A DNA stretch of 64,000 nt from Oscillospiraceae bacterium (GTDB lineage Bacteria; Bacillota; Clostridia; Oscillospirales; Ruminococcaceae): the NCBI GenBank assembly GCA_029007035.1, contig JAQXHC010000024.1:1-64000 (forward strand), read 5' to 3'. The notes below the pieces were generated by a model, which made no database searches, was not told where the DNA came from, and was given only the letters and a program-made list of their open reading frames with translations. Below are positions 56,163-64,000 of this stretch, in pieces; the first letter of the stretch is position 1; every line of letters begins with the position of its first letter. The position numbers were made by a program, and so were the translations under genes.

Positions 56163-56269
56163 TACACGGATATTGTAAATATTTTGTGAACAGTATTGAA
56201 GTTTGCTGAAAAAAGTTGTATAATATAAATTGAGGCAGGCGATTCGCTCAAAAGCTTCATTTAAATAAA

Positions 56270-56352
56270 ACGGGGGGGCTTGTAGACAGGCTGAGAGGAA
56301 GGTGTGACCTTCGACCCATGAACCTGATGCGGGTAATGCCGCCGTAGGAAGC
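56270..56352 (+). ncRNA. TPP riboswitch (THI element)
   Basis: GGGGGGCT..GGCTGAGAGG..GACCCATGAACCTGATGCGGGTAATGCCGCCGTAGGAAGC. Confidence 0.95.
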
Positions 56353-56367
56353 ATATTTGCAGTCTTT

Positions 56368-56398
56368 CGGAGGTACTCGCGCAGTATCTCCGTTTTTT
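56368..56398 (+). terminator. TPP riboswitch expression-platform terminator
   Basis: CGGAGGTACT-CGCGC-AGTATCTCCG + TTTTTT. Confidence 0.85.
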
Positions 56399-56440
56399 GA
56401 TATTGCCATGTCCGCAGATATTGTGGACTGATGAAAGGAG

Positions 56441-56621
56441 GAGAATAACGGTTTTCGCGGTAAGACCGTGACGGACAGAGGGGGAGCGCCCTGTGTCTTG
56501 AATAACAGCGATGGGAAGCCGTATTCCGGCGTGAGAGGGGACCGATAAGTCCCGACCGAACTTGGGAAAAGTATCCCTACCTTAAAGGGGAAGCGACGCT
56601 GTTATTATCTGCCGTTTTCTC
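56441..56621 (+). ncRNA. unassigned structured leader RNA
   Basis: Closing helix GAGAA(T)AACGG/CCGTTTTCTC; perfect 10-bp AATAACAGCG/CGCTGTTATT; hairpins CGGTTTT/AAGACCG, GACAGAGGG/CCCTGTGTC, GCCG/CGGC; no coding potential seen. Confidence 0.65.
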
Positions 56622-56646
56622 AATCTTTTTAAAAGGAGCAATTATC

Positions 56647-56854
56647 ATGAAAAAAACAAACGTACAAAAATTATCCGCAGCGGCTCTTCTGTGTGCTATT
56701 GTGATAGTTGGGAGCTTGTTTTCGTTTCCGGTTTTCGGAAGCAAATGTGCAGCACATGGTGAACATTATTTTTGCAGTTCTGCTCGATTCGTGGTACGGA
56801 GTCGGAGTCCTGTCGTTGGTTCAGGCTTTAACGGACAGAAAACGCAAAGTGTGA
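56647..56854 (+). pseudogene. thiW: thiW remnant (ECF transporter S component), frameshifted and internally truncated
   Basis: Frame 1: MKKTNVQKLSAAALLCAIVIVGSLFSFPVFGSKCA; continues in another frame as HMVNIIFAVLLDSWYGVGVLSLVQALTDRKRKV* (ThiW-like PVQHMVN...AVLLGPWYGVGV). Confidence 0.8.
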
Positions 56855-56867
56855 AAGGAGAACGGAA

Positions 56868-57689
56868 ATGCTGTCGGAAATGCTTGAAAATGTCAGGGTG
56901 CGCAGGCCCCTGATTCACAATATAACAAATTACGTAACCGTAAACGACTGTGCAAATATACTCCTCGCCTGCGGAGGCTCGCCGATTATGGCGGATGACG
57001 CGGATGAAGCGGAGGAAATCACCTCGATCTGTGACGGACTCAATATAAATATAGGAACGCTTAACTCACGAACAATTCCGTCAATGTTTGCAGCAGGCAA
57101 AAGAGCAAATGAGCTTGGACATCCGGTTATTCTCGACCCGGTCGGCGCAGGAGCTTCAAAGTTAAGAACGGAAACAGCTCTTCGACTTATTGAAGAAGTT
57201 AAATTCGCCGTAATCCGTGGAAATATATCTGAAATTAAAGCTCTCGCACTGGGAAATGCCTCAGCAAAAGGTGTTGACGCAGACGATGAAGACAAAATAA
57301 CTGCCGATAGTCTTGACAGTGCAGTTGCATTCGCAAAGGACTTTGCCGCGCGGACAGGCTCTGTAATCGTAATCAGCGGAGCGGTTGATATTGCTGCCGA
57401 TTCACGGAGAGCATACTGCATTCGAAACGGACATGAGGATATGAGCAGAATCACAGGAACAGGCTGTCAGCTAAGTGCGATGACTGCTGCATATATTGCG
57501 GCGAATCAGGGAAACGAGCTTGAAGCGGCGGCAGCAGCTGCCTGTGCAATGGGATTATGCGGTGAAATTGCAAAACGGCGCATGACAGCTCAAGATGGAA
57601 ATTCGAGTTACCGGGGTTATATAATTGACGCAATTTACAATCTTACTCCCGATGAGCTTGAAAGAGGTGCGAAATATGAAATGCGATAA
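56868..57689 (+). CDS. thiM: hydroxyethylthiazole kinase
   Basis: PLIHNITNYVTVNDCANILLACGGSPIMADD, RGNISEI, RITGTGCQLSAM. Confidence 0.96.
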   Translation: MLSEMLENVRVRRPLIHNITNYVTVNDCANILLACGGSPIMADDADEAEEITSICDGLNINIGTLNSRTIPSMFAAGKRANELGHPVILDPVGAGASKLRTETALRLIEEVKFAVIRGNISEIKALALGNASAKGVDADDEDKITADSLDSAVAFAKDFAARTGSVIVISGAVDIAADSRRAYCIRNGHEDMSRITGTGCQLSAMTAAYIAANQGNELEAAAAAACAMGLCGEIAKRRMTAQDGNSSYRGYIIDAIYNLTPDELERGAKYEMR

Positions 57690-58314
57690 AAAAGCGATGC
57701 TTCTGTATGGAGTTACAGACCGTACATGGGTTGGCAAAATGACACTTTATGAGCAGGTTGAAGCGGCTCTCCGGAACGGCATGACCTGCCTGCAGCTCCG
57801 TGAAAAAAATCTCCACGAGGAACAGTTTCTTGAGGAGGCAGTCAAGTTTGCAGAGCTTTGCAGGAATTATAGAGTTCCGTTCATTATCAATGACAACGTT
57901 GATATTGCAGTAAAATGCGGTGCAGACGGGGTTCACGTCGGTCAGGATGATATGAATGTATCATTGGTCCGAGAACGCGTCGGCGATAAAATGATAATCG
58001 GAGTTTCGGTTCATAACGTTGAGGAAGCCGTAAAAGCCGTTAGCGGAGGAGCTGATTATCTTGGAATAGGCGCTGTTTTTCCGACTTCAACCAAGACAGA
58101 TGCCAACGTCATGTCAACCGGTGTAATCAGGGAAATCTGCAACGCGGTTGATGTACCGACCGTAGCAATCGGAGGAATCAATTCATCAAACATTATGAAG
58201 CTGTCCGGAAGCGGAGTTGACGGAATAGCCGTTGTTTCCGCGATATTCGGAGCCGAAAGCCCAGGAAACGCAGCCGCAGAACTTCGGCGGCTCTCGGAAA
58301 AGATGGTCGGTTGA
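57676..58314 (+). CDS. thiE: thiamine phosphate synthase
   Basis: LQLREKNLHEEQFLEEA, FIINDNVDIAVKCGADGVHVGQDDM, GIGAVFPTSTK. Confidence 0.96.
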   Translation: MKCDKKAMLLYGVTDRTWVGKMTLYEQVEAALRNGMTCLQLREKNLHEEQFLEEAVKFAELCRNYRVPFIINDNVDIAVKCGADGVHVGQDDMNVSLVRERVGDKMIIGVSVHNVEEAVKAVSGGADYLGIGAVFPTSTKTDANVMSTGVIREICNAVDVPTVAIGGINSSNIMKLSGSGVDGIAVVSAIFGAESPGNAAAELRRLSEKMVG

Positions 58315-58363
58315 AAATAATCATCCTGCGTTTCTCCAAAAATCCTGAGAGGAGCTTATAACT

Positions 58364-59161
58364 ATGAAAACAGCGTTGTCAATAGCCGGGAGCGATTCAA
58401 GCGGCGGAGCGGGCATTCAGGCAGATATCAAAACAATGATAATGAACGGAGTGTACGCGATGACTGCGATCACTGCTCTTACTGCGCAGAATACCATGGG
58501 AGTAACGGCGGTTTCAGAGGTTTCACCAGAGTTTCTTGTACAGCAGCTCGACGCGGTTTTCACCGATATACGTCCCGATGCGGTTAAAATTGGAATGATT
58601 CCATCACCTCGTCTGATCGAAGCTGCTGCCGAGCGTCTTTGCGTGTACAGAGCGGAAAATATTGTAGTCGATCCGGTAATGACAGCTACAAGCGGTTCAT
58701 CTCTTTCCGGAGGCGGAGCTGTCAGTGCTCTGAAAAGCCGGCTTTTTCCCCTTGCCTCGGTGATTACCCCGAATATTCCCGAAGCGGAAATTCTTTCGGG
58801 TATGAAGATTAACGATCACCGTGATATGGAGACTGCGGCACGGATTATCTATGAATCCTGCGGCTGTGAGGTTCTCTGCAAGGGCGGTCACAGTGTAAAC
58901 GATGCAAATGATCTGCTGTACGGCAGTAACGGAGCGATATGGTTCAGAGGACGGCGCATAGCCAATCCGAATACACACGGAACAGGCTGTACACTTTCAA
59001 GTGCTATTGCTGCAAATCTTGCAAAAGGATACAGTCTGAGCGAATCTGTCCGGCGTGCAAAGGAATATATCTCCGGTGCGATGGAAAGTATGCTTGATTT
59101 GGGAAAAGGCTCAGGACCGCTTAATCATGGATTTAATTCCGATTTTCAGTCGGATAAATAA
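58364..59161 (+). CDS. thiD: hydroxymethylpyrimidine/phosphomethylpyrimidine kinase
   Basis: SIAGSDSSGGAGIQADIKTM, DPVMTATSGSSL, NTHGTGCTLSSAIAANLA. Confidence 0.96.
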   Translation: MKTALSIAGSDSSGGAGIQADIKTMIMNGVYAMTAITALTAQNTMGVTAVSEVSPEFLVQQLDAVFTDIRPDAVKIGMIPSPRLIEAAAERLCVYRAENIVVDPVMTATSGSSLSGGGAVSALKSRLFPLASVITPNIPEAEILSGMKINDHRDMETAARIIYESCGCEVLCKGGHSVNDANDLLYGSNGAIWFRGRRIANPNTHGTGCTLSSAIAANLAKGYSLSESVRRAKEYISGAMESMLDLGKGSGPLNHGFNSDFQSDK

Positions 59162-59187
59162 GACAAAACTAATTTGGAGGAACATTT

Positions 59188-60495
59188 ATGGAACGAAATT
59201 ATTCAACTCAAATGGACGCTGCCCGCAGGGGAATTGTTACACCTGAAATCGAAACGGTTGCACGCAAGGAGAAAATGCGTGTTGACGAGCTTATGCCATT
59301 GGTTGCATCAGGCAAGGTTGCAATTCCTGCAAACCGTCTTCACACCTGTCTCAATCCCGAAGGAATCGGTTCAATGCTCCGTACTAAAATCAACGTAAAT
59401 CTTGGTGTTTCGCGCGACTGCAAGGACTATGACATCGAGATGAAAAAAGTACTTTCAGCCGTTGATCTCGGTGCGGAAGCGATTATGGATCTTTCAAGTC
59501 ACGGAGATACTCAGCCATTCCGCCGTAAGCTGACATCGGAGTGTCCCGCGATGATAGGAACTGTGCCCGTTTACGACAGTGTAATCCATTATCAGCGTGA
59601 TCTTGATACGCTTACCGCTAAAGATTTCATAGATGTTGTAAGGCTTCATGCAATGGACGGAGTTGATTTTGTAACGCTTCACTGCGGTATCACACGCAAG
59701 ACTATTGATCAGATACGCAAGCATAAAAGAAAAATGAATATTGTTTCCCGCGGCGGCTCACTTGTTTTTGCATGGATGTGCATGACAGGTGAGGAGAATC
59801 CTTTTTACGAATATTACGATGAAATTCTCGACATCTGCCGCGAGTACGACGTTACCGTTTCTCTTGGTGACGCGTGTCGTCCGGGATGTCTTGCAGATGC
59901 TACTGATGTATGTCAGATCGAGGAGCTTGTCCGTCTCGGTGAGCTTACAAAGCGTGCGTGGGAGAAAGATGTTCAGGTAATGGTTGAAGGACCCGGTCAT
60001 GTTCCGATGGATCAGATTGCTGCCAATATGAAGGTTCAGCAGACGATCTGCATGGGCGCGCCGTTCTATGTACTCGGACCTCTCGTAACCGATATTGCTC
60101 CGGGCTATGACCACATAACTGCGGCTATCGGAGGAGCTATTGCTGCAATGAACGGAGCTGCATTCCTCTGTTACGTAACGCCTGCAGAGCATCTTGCATT
60201 GCCGAATGTTGATGATGTTAAACAGGGAATCATTGCAAGCCGAATCGCCGCTCATGCAGCAGATATCGCAAAAGGAGTCCGTGGAGCGCGTGATATAGAC
60301 GACAAAATGGGCGATGCGCGGCGAGCTCTTGACTGGGATGGACAGTGGGCATGCGCTCTTGACCCGGAAACCGCAAAGTCTATTCGTGCCGATCGTTCTC
60401 CAGAGCATGATGACACCTGCTCGATGTGCGGAAAATTCTGTGCCGTGCGCAGCATGAACAAGGCTCTTAACGGAGAACATATTGATATACTTTGA
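59188..60495 (+). CDS. thiC: phosphomethylpyrimidine synthase
   Basis: VSRGGSLVFAWM, EGPGHVPMDQI, C-terminal cluster CSMCGKFCAVR. Confidence 0.97.
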   Translation: MERNYSTQMDAARRGIVTPEIETVARKEKMRVDELMPLVASGKVAIPANRLHTCLNPEGIGSMLRTKINVNLGVSRDCKDYDIEMKKVLSAVDLGAEAIMDLSSHGDTQPFRRKLTSECPAMIGTVPVYDSVIHYQRDLDTLTAKDFIDVVRLHAMDGVDFVTLHCGITRKTIDQIRKHKRKMNIVSRGGSLVFAWMCMTGEENPFYEYYDEILDICREYDVTVSLGDACRPGCLADATDVCQIEELVRLGELTKRAWEKDVQVMVEGPGHVPMDQIAANMKVQQTICMGAPFYVLGPLVTDIAPGYDHITAAIGGAIAAMNGAAFLCYVTPAEHLALPNVDDVKQGIIASRIAAHAADIAKGVRGARDIDDKMGDARRALDWDGQWACALDPETAKSIRADRSPEHDDTCSMCGKFCAVRSMNKALNGEHIDIL

Positions 60496-60504
60496 TTTAC
60501 ATAA

Positions 60505-60537
60505 AAACGCCGCGGGATCGATAAATCCGCGGCGTTT
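60505..60537. terminator. intrinsic terminator
   Basis: AAACGCCGCGGGAT...AATCCGCGGCGTTT. Confidence 0.8.
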
Positions 60538-60564
60538 GCATTTTAATTACAGATTATGTGATTT

Positions 60565-61416
60565 TTAATCAAGCGGAATACAGCCGATAGCACGTACTCC
60601 GTCGCCGACGTGACAGCAGATGCTGATAGGCAGACGATGAAGCTTGATAGTGTTGTCGCCGAAGTGTTCACGGACGAGCTGCACCCATTCTCTGCCGTTT
60701 TCATCACTGCCGGAATATGCAGTTCCGATTCGGAGTTTTTTACCCTTAAAACGTGTGTCGGCATCCTTTTCAATAGCCTCAAACATCGCTTTTTCGGCTG
60801 CTTTCATTCCACGGACTTTAGCATAAGCGTCGAGTTTTTCTCCCTGAATCTGCAGAACAGGTTTGAGTCCGAGAATGGTTGCAAGTGCGGCTCCTGCGGC
60901 AGTTACCCGTCCGCTTTTTTTAAGGAGCGTGAGAGTGTTCACAGCGAGGTATATACTGCTGTCAAGCCCCTTTTTTTCGAGAATTTCTCCGATTTCACGC
61001 GGACTAAGTCCCTGTCCTGCGAGTTCAACTGCGTCAAGGGTTGCTTCGTAAAGCGAGAAAGAGATTCGCTTGTTGTCAGCAACATAGACTTTTTCACCGT
61101 AATCAGCGGCGAGAGCTCTTGCCGACTGACATGAACCACTTAAAGCTGACGACATGGGAAGATAAATAATACCGTCGTGAGTTTCAAGTAACTTGTCCCA
61201 TGTTTTGGTTATTGAAAATGGGTCTGGCTGTGAAGTGGATACATTTTTTCCTTCGGCGAGCATTTCGAAAAAGTGTTCATAAGTGCAGGTAACACCTTCA
61301 AAATATTCATTATCGTCCACCATAAATGGCATGGGAATCAGCGTTACACCGAGTTTTTCCGCTTCCTCACGGGGCATACCGCTGTTTGTATCTGTAACAA
61401 CTGCAATTTTATTCAT
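60565..61416 (-). CDS. DegV family protein (fatty-acid binding)
   Basis: IAVVTDTNSGMPREEAEKLGVTLIPMPFMVDD, TSQPDP, LPMSSALSGSCQSA. Confidence 0.93.
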   Translation of the reverse strand: MNKIAVVTDTNSGMPREEAEKLGVTLIPMPFMVDDNEYFEGVTCTYEHFFEMLAEGKNVSTSQPDPFSITKTWDKLLETHDGIIYLPMSSALSGSCQSARALAADYGEKVYVADNKRISFSLYEATLDAVELAGQGLSPREIGEILEKKGLDSSIYLAVNTLTLLKKSGRVTAAGAALATILGLKPVLQIQGEKLDAYAKVRGMKAAEKAMFEAIEKDADTRFKGKKLRIGTAYSGSDENGREWVQLVREHFGDNTIKLHRLPISICCHVGDGVRAIGCIPLD

Positions 61417-61572
61417 GTTTAAATCCTTTCCGCACAGAGCGATATCAGCGCGTTTGAAATTTGACTGGGGCAGTACTGTTTAATTATCATTGTAGAATAT
61501 GAATAATTATTAAGGCAGACTGAAATATGTCAGGAGAATTCTTCAATGATATAATGAAAAAGCGGTTCTAAA

Positions 61573-62487
61573 CTAATTATTCAGGTAATCTTTCAGCTTT
61601 TTCACGCACTTTTTTGTGTCATTATATCCGAGATAGTAGAATTTTCCGAGTTTTTCCATATCTCCCTCAAGACGGTTTATTTCGATTTGTTCTGATGGAG
61701 AAATCACAAATACTCTTCCGTCATCTGAGAGTCGTTCAAGGTCGTCGCACAGAAAATTATAGTATTCGTTGCTTCTGTTCAATGACTTGACGAAATTCGG
61801 ATATGAGTGATACATAATATTATCAACATTTATATTCTTATGAGGCTCTGTTTTTTTTCGATAAGATTTGGAACGTGTTTTTACTACGATAATTTTTCCG
61901 AAATTCTGTTCCAGCGCCCAGGGATATGGAATCTTGCAGCTGCAGCCACCGTCGAGATAGGGGTAGCCGCCGAGCATAATAGGCATTGAAATATACGGCA
62001 TTGATGCTGAAGCTCTGACCGCCTGAAATATGTCGATTCCTGAATTCTTGCTGATATATTCAGTTTTTCCCGAGTAAAGATTTGTGACAACGGCATAAAA
62101 CTGACGGTCGGGATTCATGAATCGTTTCATATTAAGCTTTGGAACGTGTTTCATATTGTCAGGACCGAAAATGAAATCAAATCCGATAATACCGCGATTC
62201 TGACTGAAAGCTTTGACTCCGACGTACCTGTTGTCGTGGCGGTATCTGAGATTTATTCTCGCTGAGCGTCCGATCTGACCTGCAACGTAGTTTATACCAT
62301 TCAGTGCTCCTGCCGAAACTCCGACAGTGCAGCGCATATTAATATTTTCTTCCATAAGAGCGTCAAGTACCCCTGAAGTATAGATTCCGCGGAATGCGCC
62401 GCCTTCCAGTACGATGCATCCCTCTGTAACGGAATTATCGGCGTCTCCGCCTGGTAGTTTCCCGATTCCCGAAAAGACTTTGCTCAC
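61573..62487 (-). CDS. patatin-like phospholipase family protein
   Basis: VLEGGAFRGIYTSGVLDAL, GVSAGALNG (GxSxG), DGG; GTG start at 62487 after GGAGG. Confidence 0.9.
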   Translation of the reverse strand: MSKVFSGIGKLPGGDADNSVTEGCIVLEGGAFRGIYTSGVLDALMEENINMRCTVGVSAGALNGINYVAGQIGRSARINLRYRHDNRYVGVKAFSQNRGIIGFDFIFGPDNMKHVPKLNMKRFMNPDRQFYAVVTNLYSGKTEYISKNSGIDIFQAVRASASMPYISMPIMLGGYPYLDGGCSCKIPYPWALEQNFGKIIVVKTRSKSYRKKTEPHKNINVDNIMYHSYPNFVKSLNRSNEYYNFLCDDLERLSDDGRVFVISPSEQIEINRLEGDMEKLGKFYYLGYNDTKKCVKKLKDYLNN

Positions 62488-62829
62488 TTTAAACCTCCAT
62501 AATTTGGTAACATACAATTATTATAACATAGTTCCGACAGTTTTTCAACACAATAAATGATTTTATTCATTCAATAATATTGTAAAAACAGCTTTTCACG
62601 GTGTATCAAAGGTATTGTTGACATGAACGGAGCATTTGAATCAGTCATGGATTTTTTATCGGATTACAGTACTATTTATCATAGATATCAGATTTGAAAA
62701 TCTCAGCTTAAAAAAATACATATTTCACTTAAAACCTTGCATTTTTAAAAAAATAATGGTATAATAAATCATAAAAGCAAATCGGCGCGGAAAACTGCTT
62801 CGCCGACTGACAGAATCGGAGGTTTAATA

Positions 62830-64000
62830 ATGTTATCTGATATTGAAATTGCTCAGAATGCCAAAATGAAGCCGATCAGCGAGATCGCCGCTTCACTTGG
62901 AATCGAGGAGAGCGAGCTTGAACCCTATGGTCATTACAAGGCTAAGCTTTCGGAAAGTCTGTATTCAAAGCTTGCGTTTCGCGAGGATGGCAAGCTTATA
63001 CTTGTAACAGCGATAAATCCAACTCCTGCCGGAGAGGGCAAAACTACCGTCAGCGTAGGTCTTGCCGAGGCTATGGGAAGAATCGGCAAAAAGGCAGTTC
63101 TTGCGCTTCGTGAGCCGTCCCTCGGACCTGTTTTCGGAATCAAAGGCGGAGCTGCAGGCGGCGGCTATGCTCAGGTAGTACCAATGGAGGACATTAACCT
63201 CCATTTTACAGGAGATATGCATGCAATAACTGCTGCGAATAATTTGCTCTGCGCTGTAATAGATAATCATATTCAGCAGGGAAATGAGCTCAGAATCGAC
63301 CAGCGCCGTATTATGTTCAAGAGATGTATGGACATGAACGACCGTGCACTCAGAAATGTCGTGATAGGGCTCGGCGGAAAGGTCAACGGAGTTCCCCGTG
63401 AAGACGGCTTCAATATCACTGTTGCATCGGAAATTATGGCGATTCTCTGTCTTGCAACCGATCTTGCCGATCTTAAGGAGCGAATCGGAAATATACTTGT
63501 TGCTTACAGCATTACAGGAGAGCCGGTTTTTGCAAAGCAGCTTGGAGTATGCGGTGCTATGACGGCACTTTTGAAGGACGCTTTGAAGCCGAATCTCGTA
63601 CAAACGCTTGAGAATAATCCGGCATTTATCCACGGAGGACCTTTTGCCAATATTGCCCACGGCTGCAACTCCATCCGCGCCACTAAGCTTGCGCTCAAAT
63701 TGGGAGATTACTGTATCACCGAGGCGGGCTTCGGCTCTGACCTCGGAGCAGAAAAGTTTTTCGACATCAAGTGCCGTTACGGCGGACTTACGCCTGCCTG
63801 CGTAGTGCTTGTAGCCACAATCAAGGCACTGAAATATAACGGCGGTGTTCAGAAAAACGATCTTGCCCGTGAGAATATGTGGGCATTGGAAAAGGGAATT
63901 GTTAATCTTCGTACTCATATTGAAAATATGCACAAGTATCATGTTCCTGTAGTTGTGGCAATCAACAGATTTGCCACCGATACCGAGCAGGAAGTAGAAT
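62830..64000 (+). CDS. fhs: formate-tetrahydrofolate ligase, 3' end outside window
   Basis: ATG 62830 after [46 protein letters not shown]..., [19 protein letters not shown]; open to window end, absent from the ORF track for that reason. Confidence 0.96.
   Translation, partial: MLSDIEIAQNAKMKPISEIAASLGIEESELEPYGHYKAKLSESLYSKLAFREDGKLILVTAINPTPAGEGKTTVSVGLAEAMGRIGKKAVLALREPSLGPVFGIKGGAAGGGYAQVVPMEDINLHFTGDMHAITAANNLLCAVIDNHIQQGNELRIDQRRIMFKRCMDMNDRALRNVVIGLGGKVNGVPREDGFNITVASEIMAILCLATDLADLKERIGNILVAYSITGEPVFAKQLGVCGAMTALLKDALKPNLVQTLENNPAFIHGGPFANIAHGCNSIRATKLALKLGDYCITEAGFGSDLGAEKFFDIKCRYGGLTPACVVLVATIKALKYNGGVQKNDLARENMWALEKGIVNLRTHIENMHKYHVPVVVAINRFATDTEQEVE

Noticed and set aside
56441-56621. 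Cobalamin riboswitch or group II intron fragment
   Set aside because: GGGAAGCCG...CCGG is faintly reminiscent of a B12 box region, but the GCCACTG-type B12 box and pairing order are missing; no domain V (AGC...catalytic bulge) or intron boundary sequence seen
56930-57454. 174-aa reverse-strand ORF
   Set aside because: Antisense shadow of thiM
59758-60480. 240-aa reverse-strand ORF
   Set aside because: Antisense shadow of thiC
62965-63942. 325-aa reverse-strand ORF
   Set aside because: Fully antisense to the clear fhs coding sequence; sequence is low in recognisable motifs and looks like a shadow ORF

Overview
64 kb of a low-to-mid GC Firmicutes chromosome, probably an Oscillospiraceae/Ruminococcus-like organism given the dockerin-bearing GH9 cellulase, a second dockerin protein and the gene content. 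Most of it is densely packed housekeeping DNA: adhE, prfA-tsaC-coaE, uvrB-uvrA, a heterodimeric ABC exporter with a MarR regulator, tgt-queA, asd-dapA-dapB under a lysine riboswitch, rnpB, tRNA-Leu(CAG), a TPP-riboswitch thiamine operon, and the 5' part of fhs. No CRISPR array, IS element or prophage was seen. The most interesting accessory unit is a self-contained, translationally coupled three-gene operon at 41.65-46.87 kb: TerB-N/TerB-C protein, BrxD-like ATPase (DUF2791) and Lhr/BrxHI-like helicase. It has its own near-consensus promoter and terminator and no BREX methyltransferase or PglZ nearby. The second is an unassigned, highly structured RNA of about 180 nt (56441-56621) between a TPP-riboswitch terminator and a decayed thiW remnant. 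All names are from reading motifs and family resemblance; no database search was run.
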